A stretch of DNA of 64,000 nt, from contig NZ_KB907784.1 of the NCBI RefSeq assembly GCF_000382185.1, positions 2,009,633 through 2,073,632 of the forward strand, given 5' to 3'. Of the stretch, positions 36,813 through 46,578 are shown one piece after another. The notes beneath the pieces are model-generated. The model was not told the DNA's origin and made no database searches. It saw only the letters and a list, made by a program, of their open reading frames with translations. The translations under genes were made by a program, and so were the position numbers. The DNA is from Bordetella sp. FB-8. GTDB taxonomy: Bacteria; Pseudomonadota; Gammaproteobacteria; Burkholderiales; Burkholderiaceae_B. The number at the start of each line of letters is the position of its first letter. The stretch's first letter is position 1.

Positions 36813-37820
36813 TCAGGGACCGATGCGTATGGTAGCGGCATCCACAATGCCAGCCTGGCGGTTATCGAGCATCAGGCGCACCGTGCCGTCGGGCGCCTGC
36901 AACACCGAACTGCCGGCCTGCACGTCGCTGTGGTTCTTATAGTGCGCCGTGCGGCCGCGCGGCGGCGTGAACAGGAGGTCGCCCGGTTGCGCGCCCGGCA
37001 CGTTCAGCGCGGTGGCGGCCCGGGTGCCCGCAGGGTAGCTTACCTCGCCCAGCCTGGTCTGCCGGGCCAGCAGGCCCTTGAACGAGACGATCCGCAATTG
37101 CGGGCCGACGACGACGTCGGCTTTGAGCAGGGCGAAATGCGCGATCTTGGCGGCTTCGCTGCCGTCGGTGCTCAGCAGCCAGTTCTGCGGATCGTCCCGG
37201 CTGCGGGCCAGCCAGGTGCCCATGGGCAGGGGCTGGCCTTCCAGTTTGTTGCCCTCGGCCAGGTGGCAGTCGGCAAAGCGCGGTTTGCCGTCGTGCCCGA
37301 TGGCCAGGTCCACCGGATGCCTGTGGGTGCAGAGCCAGCCTTGTACGGTCTGGTCGGCCTCGAGCGTGACCGACCAGGATTCACGCGCAGGCGTGTCGGC
37401 GCTGACGTGGCGCCGTATTTCGCGCACCTGCAAGCCGTCCACCTTGACCGCCTGCGGGAATTGGGCCCGCGCGAAGGTGTCGGGCTTGCCGGGTTGGCGC
37501 AGATGCAGGAGGGTGCCGGCCGGCATGGCGACACCGGCCACGGTCTGCTCCTTGTGCAGCACGTCGCGGCGGGCCTGGGCCTCGCGCGCCGCGCGCTGCT
37601 CGGCCAGCCACGACGTGGCCAGGTGATAGGGATAGATGCCGCCGACCACGGCCAGGCCGGCCATCAGCCCCGCGCTCAGCCAACGGCGCTCGAGCAGCCA
37701 TAGGCGAGACATGGGCGCGATGGCCAGCCAGACGATCCATGTCAGCAGCGTGCTCAGGCAGGCCAGCGAGATCGCCAGATAGATGTAGTGGTTGCCCCCG
37801 GGCAGCAAGACGGAAATCAT
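36813..37820 (-). CDS. Hypothetical membrane-anchored protein
   Basis: A 335-residue protein without a recognised family. It has two or three N-terminal TM helices (residues about 10-35, YLAISLACLSTLLTWIVWLA; about 53-72) and then a large soluble, probably periplasmic, domain with two Cys (CTHRHP; ADCHLAEG). Start MISVLLPGG at 37820. Upstream neighbours are marR and the aromatic operon (divergent), downstream is argJ. No function is proposed. Confidence 0.7.
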   Translation of the reverse strand: MISVLLPGGNHYIYLAISLACLSTLLTWIVWLAIAPMSRLWLLERRWLSAGLMAGLAVVGGIYPYHLATSWLAEQRAAREAQARRDVLHKEQTVAGVAMPAGTLLHLRQPGKPDTFARAQFPQAVKVDGLQVREIRRHVSADTPARESWSVTLEADQTVQGWLCTHRHPVDLAIGHDGKPRFADCHLAEGNKLEGQPLPMGTWLARSRDDPQNWLLSTDGSEAAKIAHFALLKADVVVGPQLRIVSFKGLLARQTRLGEVSYPAGTRAATALNVPGAQPGDLLFTPPRGRTAHYKNHSDVQAGSSVLQAPDGTVRLMLDNRQAGIVDAATIRIGP

Positions 37821-37877
37821 GGCGCACTCATTGTATGAGCCAATCGCCGCCGTGCGCGGGCTGACGGTCAACCGGAC

Positions 37878-38366
37878 CTAGGCTTGGTCCCGATGCGACA
37901 CCACTTGCAGCTTGAGATCGCCCAGCGCCTTGAAAAGCGCGCCACGGGTGGCTTCGGGCAGGCCGTCGAACATGGCCTTGACCCATTCCTCATGGGCGCG
38001 GGCCATGCGGGCGAAGATTTTGCGGCCCTGCGGGGTGAGCTTGAGCACCGAGCTGCGGCGGTCGGACTCGACCTTGGCGCGCAAGACCAGCCCTTCTTTT
38101 TCAAGCTGGTCGGCGATGCTGGTGATGTTGCCGTTGGTCACCATCATGTGGCGCGAGAGTTCGCCCATCTTCATGCCCTTGGGCGCGCGCTGCAGCTGAG
38201 CCATCAGGTCGAAGCGGGGCAGCGTGGTGTCGAATTCGGTGCGCAGGCGGCCGCGGATGTCGCCCTCGATCAGGTTGGTACAGGTCAACAGCCTCAGCCA
38301 CAGGCGCAGGGCGTGGTGGTCGTCAGGGGCGGCGCGGCTTTCCAGATCGGGGGCGGGTGTCGTCAT
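37878..38366 (-). CDS. MarR-family regulator of the divergent aromatic-CoA operon
   Basis: A 162-residue winged-helix regulator. Helix-turn-helix and wing are visible as MGELSRHMMVTNGNITSIAD and LVLRAKVESDRRSSVLKLT with the Asp-Arg-Arg wing of MarR proteins. It is transcribed divergently from the CoA-dependent aromatic operon, with 190 bases between starts, an arrangement typical of MarR repressors released by an aromatic-CoA ligand (BadR/HcaR-like logic; inferred). Candidate operators lie in the gap. Confidence 0.92.
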   Translation of the reverse strand: MTTPAPDLESRAAPDDHHALRLWLRLLTCTNLIEGDIRGRLRTEFDTTLPRFDLMAQLQRAPKGMKMGELSRHMMVTNGNITSIADQLEKEGLVLRAKVESDRRSSVLKLTPQGRKIFARMARAHEEWVKAMFDGLPEATRGALFKALGDLKLQVVSHRDQA

Positions 38367-38405
38367 ATGGGCATCGGCTGGGGAGAAATCCCGGGTTTTT
38401 CGACA

Positions 38406-38430
38406 GGTACTTTAAATCTAAACTTGTACC
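38406..38430. promoter_or_regulatory. Candidate MarR operator 1
   Basis: An imperfect palindrome: GGTAC at 38406 and GTACC at 38426-38430 flank TTTAAATCTAAACTT. The core TTTAAATCTAAACTT recurs in altered form (TTTGAAACCTAAACTA) at 38483-38498. It lies 40 bases from the marR start, where a repressor could control both divergent promoters. Identification rests on symmetry, repetition and context only. Confidence 0.5.
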
Positions 38431-38480
38431 CTGCGCCAGTGAGGCGCAAATCTGTTGCGGGCTGGGTTTTTGGCGTATAT

Positions 38481-38500
38481 TATTTGAAACCTAAACTATT
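38481..38500. promoter_or_regulatory. Candidate MarR operator 2
   Basis: TATTTGAAACCTAAACTATT has A/T-rich half sites resembling the first site (WTTKAAAYCTAAACTW shared). It is 57 bases before the monooxygenase start and overlaps a likely promoter region. Two similar sites in one divergent gap suggest repressor dimers at each promoter. Not experimentally supported. Confidence 0.45.
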
Positions 38501-38556
38501 TTCCGGCCCTGATGTCTGGCCGCCAATCGCGGCGCATCGTCTACGGAGTGTATGCA

Positions 38557-40905
38557 ATGAAAATCGTCTGCCTGGGCGGAGGCCCTGCCGGCTTGTATTT
38601 CGGCCTGTTGATGAAGCTGCAGAATCCGGCCAACGAAGTTACCGTAATCGAACGCAACCGGCCTTACGACACCTTCGGCTGGGGCGTGGTGTTCTCCGAC
38701 GCCACCATGCAGAACCTGGCCGAGGCAGACCCGGTTTCGGCCAAGACCATCGTCGATGCCTTCAGTCATTGGGACGACATCGACATCCACTTCAAGGGCC
38801 GCACTATCCGCAGCGGCGGCCACGGCTTCATCGGCATCGGTCGCAAGCACATGCTCAACATCCTGCAGGCCCGCTGCGAGGAAGTGGGCGTCAAGCTGGT
38901 ATTCGAGAGTTTGGTCGAAGACGACCAGAAAGTCGCCATCGACTACGATGCCGACCTGGTGATCGCGTCCGACGGCCTGAACAGCGGGGTGCGCAAGCGC
39001 TACGCCGATACCTTCAGGCCCGACATCGACACGCGCCGCTGCCGTTTCGTGTGGCTGGGCACCACCAAGGTGTTCGATGCCTTCACCTTCGCCTTTGTCC
39101 AGACCGAGCACGGCTGGTTCCAGGCCCACGCCTATCGTTTCGAGGACGGCCTGTCGACCTTTATCGTCGAAACGCCCGATGAAACCTGGCAGGCCGCCGG
39201 CCTGGAACACATGAGCCAGGAAGACGGCATAGCCTACTGTGAAAAACTCTTCGCGCCCTGGCTCGATGGCCACAAGCTCATCAGCAATGCCGGGCACCTG
39301 CGCGGCTCGGCCATCTGGATTCGCTTTCCGCGCGTCATCTGCAATAGCTGGGTGCGATGGAACGAGCTGGCCACCCCGCGCGGCATGCGGCAGGTCCCCG
39401 TGGTGCTGATGGGCGACGCCGCCCATACCGCGCACTTCTCCATCGGCTCGGGCACCAAGCTGGCACTGGAAGACGCTATCGAGCTGGCCCGCTGTCTGCG
39501 GCGCGCCCCCGAGCTGCATGCCGGCCTGGCGCACTACGAAGAAGTGCGCAGCGTGGAAGTCCTGAAGATCCAGAACGCGGCGCGCAATTCCACGGAATGG
39601 TTCGAGAACGTGGCGCGCTATGCCAGCCTCGAACCCGAGCAGTTCGCCTATTCGCTGCTGACGCGGTCGCAACGCATCTCGCATGAGAACCTGCGCCTGC
39701 GCGACGCGGCCTGGCTGGAGGGCTATGAGTCCTGGATCGCCAGGCACGCCGGCCTCGATGCCCAGCAGGCCGAGCGGCCGCCGCTGCCAATGCTCACGCC
39801 CTACAAAGTGCGCGGCGTCACGCTGTCCAACCGCGTCATCATGTCGCCCATGGCCATGTATTCGTGCGTGGACGGCGTGCCAGGCGATTTTCACCTGGTG
39901 CACCTAGGCAGCCGCGCCATGGGTGGAGCAGGCTTGGTCATGGTGGAAATGACCTGCGTCTCGCCGGACGCGCGCATCACCCCGGGCTGCCCCGGACTGT
40001 GGAACGATGCGCAGGCCGAGGCCTTTGGCCGCATCGTCGAGTTCGTGCACGGCAACAGCAATGCGCGCATCGGCATACAGCTGGGCCACGCCGGCCGCAA
40101 GGGTTCCACGCGCCTGGGCTGGGAGGGCATCGACCAGCCGCTGCCCGCGGACAACTGGCCCTTGATCGCGCCCTCGGCCCTGCCGTATATCGAGGGCATC
40201 TCGCAGGTGCCCCGGGCGGTCACGCGCGCCGACATGGATCGCGTGCTCGAAGACTTTGTCGCCGCCGCCAGACGCGCCGCCGCGGCGGGGTTCGATTGGC
40301 TCGAACTGCACTGCGCCCACGGCTACCTGCTGTCGACCTTCATTTCGCCGCTGACCAACCTGCGCACCGACGAGTACGGTGGCAGCCTGGAAAACCGCCT
40401 GCGCTTTCCGCTGGAAGTCTTTCATGCAGTGCGCGCCGTCTGGCCCGAGCACCTGCCCATGTCGGTGCGCATCTCGGCCAACGACTGGGTCGAGGGCGGC
40501 ATCACGCCCGACGACGCGGTCGCGATCGCCCGCGCCTTCAAGACCGCCGGCGCCGACATGATCGATTGCTCGTCGGGCCAGGTGAGCCGCGAAGAAAAAC
40601 CCGTGTACGGCCGCATGTTCCAGACCCCGTTCGCCGACCGTGTGCGCAACGAAGCCGGCATTGCCACCATCGCCGTGGGCGCCATCTTCGAAGCCGACCA
40701 TGTCAACGGCATCATTGCTTCGGGCCGCGCCGACCTGTGCGCCCTGGCGCGTCCGCACCTTGCCGACGCGTCCTGGACGCTGCGCGAGGCCGCCCGCGTG
40801 GGTTATGCCGACGTGAACTGGCCCAAGCAGTACTTCGCCGCCAAGCGCCAGCTCGAAACCAATTTCGCGCGCGCCGCGGCCTACGCCACGCTGGACATCA
40901 AATGA
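38557..40905 (+). CDS. Salicylyl-CoA 5-hydroxylase / 2-aminobenzoyl-CoA monooxygenase-reductase
   Basis: A 782-residue bifunctional flavoenzyme. The N-terminal part (about 1-405) is an FAD monooxygenase with [24 protein letters not shown] and [18 protein letters not shown]. The C-terminal part (about 412-782) is an old-yellow-enzyme-like FMN reductase with [27 protein letters not shown] and GVGAIF-like FMN contacts. This architecture is known for 2-aminobenzoyl-CoA monooxygenase/reductase and for salicylyl-CoA 5-hydroxylase. It would hydroxylate and, with the reductase, dearomatise the CoA thioester. It is the first gene of the operon and overlaps the SDR by 4 bases. Confidence 0.9.
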   Translation: MKIVCLGGGPAGLYFGLLMKLQNPANEVTVIERNRPYDTFGWGVVFSDATMQNLAEADPVSAKTIVDAFSHWDDIDIHFKGRTIRSGGHGFIGIGRKHMLNILQARCEEVGVKLVFESLVEDDQKVAIDYDADLVIASDGLNSGVRKRYADTFRPDIDTRRCRFVWLGTTKVFDAFTFAFVQTEHGWFQAHAYRFEDGLSTFIVETPDETWQAAGLEHMSQEDGIAYCEKLFAPWLDGHKLISNAGHLRGSAIWIRFPRVICNSWVRWNELATPRGMRQVPVVLMGDAAHTAHFSIGSGTKLALEDAIELARCLRRAPELHAGLAHYEEVRSVEVLKIQNAARNSTEWFENVARYASLEPEQFAYSLLTRSQRISHENLRLRDAAWLEGYESWIARHAGLDAQQAERPPLPMLTPYKVRGVTLSNRVIMSPMAMYSCVDGVPGDFHLVHLGSRAMGGAGLVMVEMTCVSPDARITPGCPGLWNDAQAEAFGRIVEFVHGNSNARIGIQLGHAGRKGSTRLGWEGIDQPLPADNWPLIAPSALPYIEGISQVPRAVTRADMDRVLEDFVAAARRAAAAGFDWLELHCAHGYLLSTFISPLTNLRTDEYGGSLENRLRFPLEVFHAVRAVWPEHLPMSVRISANDWVEGGITPDDAVAIARAFKTAGADMIDCSSGQVSREEKPVYGRMFQTPFADRVRNEAGIATIAVGAIFEADHVNGIIASGRADLCALARPHLADASWTLREAARVGYADVNWPKQYFAAKRQLETNFARAAAYATLDIK

Positions 40906-41711
40906 GCGCGGCCCCGGATCAAGCCCTGGCCGGCCGCCATGCCCTGGTCACGGGCGGCGCACGCGGCATAGGCCTGGCCTGCGCCAAAGCCCTGCTGGCG
41001 CGCGGGGCCAAGGTCACGCTGCTGGGCCGGGGTCGCGAGTCTCTTCAGGCCGCCCAGGCCGAATTGATCGCCTCCGAGTCCACCGCGCCGGGCCGAGTCG
41101 GCTTCGTGTCCGCCGATATCGCAGACATGGCTTCGGTGCAGGCTGCCTTCGAACACGCCGCGCAGCAATCCGGCCCGGTCCATATCCTGGTCAACAATGC
41201 CGGACAGGCCGCCAGCCAGCCCTTCGCGCGCACAGACGCCCGGCTCTGGCGCGACATGATGGCCGTGAACCTGGACGGCACCTTCCATTGCATGCAGGCC
41301 GCGCTGCCCGACATGCTGGCCGCCGGATGGGGCCGCATCATCAACGTCGCCAGCACCGCGGGCCTGATCGGCTACGCCTACGTCAGCGCCTACGTCGCAG
41401 CCAAACATGGCGTCATCGGCCTGACCCGCTCGGTCGCCTTGGAGGTCGCCAGCAAAGGCGTCACCGTCAACGCGGTGTGCCCCGGCTACACCGAGACCGA
41501 CATTGTGCGCGACGCGGTCGCCAACATCGTGCGCAAGACCGGCATGAGCGAGGATCAGGCCCGCGCCAAGCTGGCCGAGCGCAATCCTCAAGGCAGACTG
41601 GTGCAGCCCGACGAAGTGGCCGACGCCGTCGCATGGCTTGCGCTGCCCAGCGCCGCCAGCGTCAACGGCCAAGCCATCCCGGTGGACGGCGGCGAGGTGA
41701 TGGCAGGCTGA
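40902..41711 (+). CDS. SDR-family (3-hydroxyacyl-CoA dehydrogenase-like) oxidoreductase
   Basis: A 269-residue short-chain dehydrogenase. NAD(P) motif [12 protein letters not shown], catalytic Ser in NVASTAG and Tyr-x3-Lys in YVAAKHG are all present. FabG-like, likely oxidising a 3-hydroxyacyl-CoA in the ring-degradation route. Its ATG overlaps the preceding stop (ATGA). Confidence 0.88.
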   Translation: MSAAPDQALAGRHALVTGGARGIGLACAKALLARGAKVTLLGRGRESLQAAQAELIASESTAPGRVGFVSADIADMASVQAAFEHAAQQSGPVHILVNNAGQAASQPFARTDARLWRDMMAVNLDGTFHCMQAALPDMLAAGWGRIINVASTAGLIGYAYVSAYVAAKHGVIGLTRSVALEVASKGVTVNAVCPGYTETDIVRDAVANIVRKTGMSEDQARAKLAERNPQGRLVQPDEVADAVAWLALPSAASVNGQAIPVDGGEVMAG

Positions 41712-41870
41712 TTAATGCAAGGGCAATGAGATGATGCAAGTCTGCGGGGTATCGGGCCGGGACCGAGCCGACCGAATTGTTCCGCGAGGGCCACATCCGA
41801 TGTCCTGCGGACGACTCAAGAACTCAAACAGACAGCGCAGCACGAAATCGAAGAGACGACAGGAAAGACC

Positions 41871-42722
41871 ATGACAGAAACCGAACACACCATGAAGCAC
41901 CACAAGCGCGCCTTGGCGCACTACACGCCCCGCAATTTCCTGTGGCAAGTCTCCGACGACCATAAAGTCGCCACCATTACCCTGAACCGTCCCGACCGCA
42001 AGAACCCGCTCACCTTCGACTCCTATGCCGAGTTGCGCGATCTTTTCCGCTCCCTGGTCTACGCCACCGACATCAAGGTCGTCGTGATCGCAGGCGCCGG
42101 CGGCAACTTCTGTTCCGGTGGCGACGTGCACGAGATCATCGGCCCGCTCACCCAAATGAGCATGCCCGAACTGCTAGCCTTCACCCGCATGACCGGCGAC
42201 CTGGTCAAGGCCATGCGCGCATGTCCGCAGCCCATCATCGCCGCGGTCGACGGCGTATGCGCCGGCGCCGGCGCCATGATCGCACTGGCCTGCGACATGC
42301 GCCTGGGCACCCCCACGGCCAAGACCGCTTTTCTCTTCACGCGCGTCGGACTTGCGGGCGCCGACATGGGCGCTTGCGCACTGCTGCCGCGCATGATCGG
42401 GCAGGGTCGCGCCAGCGAGCTGCTCTACACCGGCCGCGCCATGTCCGCCGAGCAAGGCAGCGCCTGGGGTTTCTTCAATGCCCTGCATGCATCGGAAGAG
42501 TTGGCCGACGCCGCCTCCAAGCTGGCCGCGCAGATCGCCGCCGGCCCCACCTTTGCCCACGGTGTAACCAAGAAGCTGCTGCACCAGGAATGGAACATGG
42601 GCGTGGACGAGGCCATCGAAGCCGAAGCCCAGGCGCAGGCCCTTTGCATGGCCACCAAGGACTTCCATCGCGCCTACCAGGCCTTCGTGGCCAAGCAGAA
42701 GCCGATATTCGAGGGAGATTAG
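41871..42722 (+). CDS. Enoyl-CoA hydratase/isomerase family protein
   Basis: A 283-residue crotonase-fold protein. The oxyanion-hole segments [12 protein letters not shown] and [16 protein letters not shown], and [15 protein letters not shown], are clear. It probably hydrates or hydrolyses an unsaturated CoA ester in the pathway. GGAAAG precedes the start. The 159 bases before it hold no gene. A repeat follows it directly. Confidence 0.9.
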   Translation: MTETEHTMKHHKRALAHYTPRNFLWQVSDDHKVATITLNRPDRKNPLTFDSYAELRDLFRSLVYATDIKVVVIAGAGGNFCSGGDVHEIIGPLTQMSMPELLAFTRMTGDLVKAMRACPQPIIAAVDGVCAGAGAMIALACDMRLGTPTAKTAFLFTRVGLAGADMGACALLPRMIGQGRASELLYTGRAMSAEQGSAWGFFNALHASEELADAASKLAAQIAAGPTFAHGVTKKLLHQEWNMGVDEAIEAEAQAQALCMATKDFHRAYQAFVAKQKPIFEGD

Positions 42723-42723
42723 G

Positions 42724-42787
42724 ATGAGCACCCCCAGGTTCACTACGTTTACCGCCCCCATTGGGGGCTCAGCCTCCTTCGGGCGGC
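42724..42787. repeat. Extragenic repeat between hydratase and dehydrogenase genes
   Basis: It begins ATGAGCACCCCCAGGTTCAC, contains the hairpin GCCCCCATTGGGGGC and ends CTTCGGGCGGCC. It is the inverse-oriented relative of 35434-35495. It fills the space between the hydratase stop and the dehydrogenase ribosome site, inside an operon. Confidence 0.6.
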
Positions 42788-42802
42788 CGTGCGGAGGCTG
42801 AT

Positions 42803-43972
42803 ATGCGCGACGCTAGCTGGCTGGCCTGGCCTTTTTTCGACGACGCGCATCGTGCGCTGGCGCACGATTTGGACGCCTGGTGCGAAAAAAACCTGGTCCA
42901 TGTGGACCATCACGACACCGATGCCGCCTGCAAGCGCCTGGTGCGCGCTCTGGGCGAAGCCGGTTGGCTGCGCTACGCCGTGCCCGCCGGCCCGCACGGG
43001 GCCTGGGGCGGCAAATTGCCCCAGGTGGATTCGCGCTCGATCTGCATCCTGCGTGAAACCCTGGCGCGCTTTGAGGGACTGGCCGACTTCGCCTTTGCCA
43101 TGCAGGGCCTGGGCAGCGGCGCGATTTCGCTGATGGGATCGGACGAACTGCGCCTGCGCTACCTGCCGCGCGTGGCGCGCGGCCAGGCCATCGCCGCCTT
43201 TGCCTTGTCCGAGCCCGACGCCGGCTCGGACGTGGCCGCCATGGCGTGCCAAGCGCGTCTGGATGGCGACCACTATGTGCTCGACGGCCAGAAGACCTGG
43301 ATATCCAACGCCGGCATCGCCGATTTCTACTGCGTGTTTGCGCGCACCGGCGAGGCGCCCGGCGCGCGCGGCATCAGCGCCTTCGTGGTCGAGGCCGGCA
43401 CACCCGGTTTTACCGTGGCCGAGCGCTTTGACCTGATCGCACCGCACCCCCTGGGCCGCCTGCACTTTGAAAACTGCCGCATTCCCGCCGGTCAGCGCCT
43501 GGGCGATGCCGGCCAGGGATTCAAGCTGGCCATGATGACGCTGGATATTTTCCGCGCCTCGGTGGCCGCCGCCGCGCTGGGCTTCGCGCGCCGCGCGCTG
43601 GACGAAGGCCTGCGCCGGGCGCGCAGCCGCCCCCTGTTCGGCCAGACCCTGGCCGACCTGCAGTTGACGCAGGCCGCGCTGGGCGACATGGACACGGCCA
43701 TCGACGCTTCGGCGCTGTTGACTTACCGCGCCGCCTGGCAGCGCGATGTCCAGGGCACGCGGACCACGCGCGAGGCCGCCATGGCCAAGATGACCGCCAC
43801 CGAGTCGGCGCAGACGGTGATCGACCGCGCGCTGCAGATGTTCGGCGGGCTGGGCGTGGTGTCGGGCGTGCCCGTCGAGAAGCTCTACCGCGAGATCCGC
43901 GCGCTGCGCATCTACGAGGGCGCGACCGAGGTGCAAAAGCTCATCATCGCGCGGGAACTGCTCAAGACCTGA
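42803..43972 (+). CDS. Acyl-CoA dehydrogenase
   Basis: A 389-residue FAD-dependent dehydrogenase. [28 protein letters not shown] and the C-terminal FGGLGVVSG and [10 protein letters not shown] with the catalytic Glu are typical of medium/short-chain family members. Start MRDASW at 42803 has GGAGG 5 bases upstream. The likely substrate is an alicyclic acyl-CoA from the ring-reduction product (inferred from context). Confidence 0.92.
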   Translation: MRDASWLAWPFFDDAHRALAHDLDAWCEKNLVHVDHHDTDAACKRLVRALGEAGWLRYAVPAGPHGAWGGKLPQVDSRSICILRETLARFEGLADFAFAMQGLGSGAISLMGSDELRLRYLPRVARGQAIAAFALSEPDAGSDVAAMACQARLDGDHYVLDGQKTWISNAGIADFYCVFARTGEAPGARGISAFVVEAGTPGFTVAERFDLIAPHPLGRLHFENCRIPAGQRLGDAGQGFKLAMMTLDIFRASVAAAALGFARRALDEGLRRARSRPLFGQTLADLQLTQAALGDMDTAIDASALLTYRAAWQRDVQGTRTTREAAMAKMTATESAQTVIDRALQMFGGLGVVSGVPVEKLYREIRALRIYEGATEVQKLIIARELLKT

Positions 43973-44025
43973 ACGCAAGCGCCTGCGGCCGCGGCGCAGC
44001 GGCCACCAAGGAGGAGAATCGAGCC

Positions 44026-45672
44026 ATGGAAAGATCCGCACATATCGACACGTTTGCCCGCGACCACCTGCCGCCGCCCGAGGAATGGCCCGAGATCCTC
44101 GACAGTCCGGATACGCGCTACCCCGCGCGCTTCAATTGCGCGGTCGAGCTGGTCGATGCCATCGTGGCGCGAGGCATGGGCGAACGCGTGGCCCTGCGCT
44201 GGCGCCAGGACGGCAAACCCGCGTCCATGACCTATGACGCGCTGCGACGCCTGAGCAACCGTATCGCGCATGTGCTGACCGAGGATCTGCAGCTGGTGCC
44301 GGGCAACCGCGTGCTGCTGCGCGGCCCCAACAATGTCATGATGGCTGCGACCTGGCTTGCGGCGATCAAGGCGGGCCTGGTCACCGTGCCCACCATGCCG
44401 CTGTTGCGCGCCAAGGAACTCAAGCAGTCGATATCCAAGGCCGAGATACGCACTGTGCTGTGCGACGCGCGCCTGAAGGACGAAGCCCTGGCCTGCATGG
44501 ATCCCGGCAACGAGCACTACTGCGCCGGGCTGGAAAAAATGGGGGTGTTCAACGACGCCGCGGCCGACGCGATCGATGCCCTGGCGACGAATAAGTCCGA
44601 CGACTACACCGCCTGCGACACGGCGGCCGACGATGTCTGCCTGATCGCCTTCACCAGCGGCACCACGGGCGCGCCCAAGGGCTGCATGCACTTTCATCGC
44701 GATGTGCTCGCCATGTGCGATCTGTTCCCGCGCCATGTCATCGCGCCGCAGGCCGACGATATTTTTTGCGGCACGCCGCCCCTGGCATTCACTTTCGGCC
44801 TGGGCGGCCTGCTGTGCTTTCCGCTGCGCGTGGGCGCATCCACCGTGCTGTCCGAACGGCTCACGCCCGATTTGCTGTTGGCCGAGATCCAGGATTTTCG
44901 CGCCAACATCGTTTTCACCGCACCTACTTTCTATCGCCAGATGGCGGCGCTGGCAGGCAAATACGACATCCGCTGCCTGAACAAGAGCGTATCGGCCGGC
45001 GAGGCCCTGCCCGATGCCACGCGGCAGCTGTGGAAGCAGGCCACGGGCATCGAGATGATCGACGGCATAGGCGGCACCGAGATGATCCACGTGTTTGTCT
45101 CCAGCCCCCCCGACCAGGTACGGCAAGGCGCTATCGGCAGGGTCGTGCCCGGCTACGTCGCCCGGGTGGTCGGCGACGATATGCAGCCGGTGCCCAACGG
45201 AACGCCCGGCCGCCTGGCGGTCAAGGGACCCACAGGCTGCCGCTACCTGGCCGACGAGCGCCAGCGCAAGTTCGTGCAGCAGGGCTGGAACCTGCCCGGC
45301 GACACCTTCGTGCAGGACCAGGACGGCTATTTCTTCTACCAGGCGCGCAACGACGACATGATCATCTCGGCCGGCTACAACATCTCCGGTCCTGAGGTGG
45401 AAGACGCCCTGATGCGGCACGAGGCGGTGGCCGAGTGCGGCGTGGTGGGCAAACCCGACGACGAGCGCGGCCAGCTGGTCAAGGCCTTCGTGGTGCTCAA
45501 GCCGGGCTACGAAGCCACGCCCGAATTGGCCGCACGGCTGCAGGATTTCGTCAAGGCCACGGTCGCGCCCTACAAGTATCCGCGCGAGATCGAATTCATG
45601 GCTGCGCTGCCGCGCACCGAAACCGGCAAGTTGAAACGCTATACCTTGCGCCAAGGCGGCGTCTCGCTCTGA
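44026..45672 (+). CDS. Aromatic acid-CoA ligase (2-aminobenzoate/benzoate-CoA ligase-like)
   Basis: A 548-residue adenylate-forming enzyme. P-loop-like IAFTSGTTGAPKGCM, GGTEMIHVF, and the C-terminal catalytic Lys region ETGKLKRYTLRQ are visible. Length and sequence resemble the benzoate/2-aminobenzoate-CoA ligase group, which activates the acid as its CoA thioester with ATP. It lies in the same operon as the hydroxylase-reductase, defining the entry step. The preferred acid is inferred. AAGGAGGAGA is a strong ribosome site. Confidence 0.9.
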   Translation: MERSAHIDTFARDHLPPPEEWPEILDSPDTRYPARFNCAVELVDAIVARGMGERVALRWRQDGKPASMTYDALRRLSNRIAHVLTEDLQLVPGNRVLLRGPNNVMMAATWLAAIKAGLVTVPTMPLLRAKELKQSISKAEIRTVLCDARLKDEALACMDPGNEHYCAGLEKMGVFNDAAADAIDALATNKSDDYTACDTAADDVCLIAFTSGTTGAPKGCMHFHRDVLAMCDLFPRHVIAPQADDIFCGTPPLAFTFGLGGLLCFPLRVGASTVLSERLTPDLLLAEIQDFRANIVFTAPTFYRQMAALAGKYDIRCLNKSVSAGEALPDATRQLWKQATGIEMIDGIGGTEMIHVFVSSPPDQVRQGAIGRVVPGYVARVVGDDMQPVPNGTPGRLAVKGPTGCRYLADERQRKFVQQGWNLPGDTFVQDQDGYFFYQARNDDMIISAGYNISGPEVEDALMRHEAVAECGVVGKPDDERGQLVKAFVVLKPGYEATPELAARLQDFVKATVAPYKYPREIEFMAALPRTETGKLKRYTLRQGGVSL

Positions 45673-45685
45673 AAAGGGAGTATCC

Positions 45686-46135
45686 ATGCAGCAAGAGGCA
45701 GGCAAGCCTTACCTCAGCGAAACGCAGGTACGCTTCCGGCACTGCGATCCAGCCGGCATCGTGTTCTATCCGCGTTATTTCGAAATGATCAACGACTTTG
45801 TCGAGGCGTGGTTCGACAAGGCGCTGGAACACTCCTTTCATAGGCTGTTGACCGACATGCATCTGGGTATTCCCACGGCCTCGATCCAGTGCGACTTCAC
45901 CGCGCCCAGCCGCTGGAACGACGTGCTGCGCCAGGAGCTGACGCTGCGACGCATCGGCGGGTCTTCGATCAATTTCGATGTGCGCTTCATGGGCAGGGAC
46001 GATGCGAGTCAGCGCCTGGCCGCCAATGCCACGTTGGTCTTCGTCGACGTTCAGAGCGTTCGCCCCGCGCCCATGCCGCGCGAATTGCGCGAACGCATGG
46101 CTGCCTATCTCGTGCCTGCCGCGCCGGCGGCCTGA
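45686..46135 (+). CDS. 4-hydroxybenzoyl-CoA thioesterase-family protein
   Basis: A 149-residue hot-dog thioesterase. RFRHCDPAGIVFYPRYFEM holds the catalytic Asp of the 4HBT family. It could release CoA from dead-end thioesters and recycle the cofactor. The ATG lies 13 bases after the ligase stop, with AAAAGGGAG upstream. Confidence 0.9.
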   Translation: MQQEAGKPYLSETQVRFRHCDPAGIVFYPRYFEMINDFVEAWFDKALEHSFHRLLTDMHLGIPTASIQCDFTAPSRWNDVLRQELTLRRIGGSSINFDVRFMGRDDASQRLAANATLVFVDVQSVRPAPMPRELRERMAAYLVPAAPAA

Positions 46136-46163
46136 TTTCAATTTCCTTCAACAGGACGAAGTA

Positions 46164-46574
46164 ATGAATATTCTGCAACCCCCGGATTGGCTGCCTCCCA
46201 AGGGCTACTCCAACGGCATCATGGTCGAGATGACCGTCGGGTCCAGGCTGGTCTTGGTCGGCGGCCAGATAGGCTGGAACGGCCAGCAGCAATTCGAGAC
46301 CGACGATTTCGCCGGGCAGGTGCGCCAGACGCTGGAGAACATCGCTGCCGTGCTGAGGGAGGCGGGTGGCGGGCCGCAGCATATGGTGCGCATGACCTGG
46401 TATGTCAAGGACAAGCAGGAATACGTGGCTTCGTATCCGGCCGTCGGCAAACACTACCGCGAGGTGATGGGGCGCAATTTCCCGGCCATGACGGCGATCG
46501 AGGTGGCCGATCTGGTCGAGGATCGCGCCAAGGTCGAGATCGAAGTCACGGCAGTGATCCCGCAGGGCGGCTGA
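46164..46574 (+). CDS. RidA-family reactive imine/enamine deaminase
   Basis: A 136-residue protein of the RidA (YjgF/YER057c/UK114) family: the N-terminal PPDWLPPKGYSNGI, LVGGQIGWN, TLENIAAVLREAGG and VRMTWYV match. The C-terminal IEVTAVIP follows. RidA proteins hydrolyse enamines/imines to ketones plus ammonia. As the last gene of an operon with an aminobenzoyl-CoA-type oxygenase it may remove the amino group after ring reduction. This link is an inference, but it favours 2-aminobenzoate over salicylate as the substrate. Confidence 0.88.
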   Translation: MNILQPPDWLPPKGYSNGIMVEMTVGSRLVLVGGQIGWNGQQQFETDDFAGQVRQTLENIAAVLREAGGGPQHMVRMTWYVKDKQEYVASYPAVGKHYREVMGRNFPAMTAIEVADLVEDRAKVEIEVTAVIPQGG

Positions 46575-46578
46575 CGCC

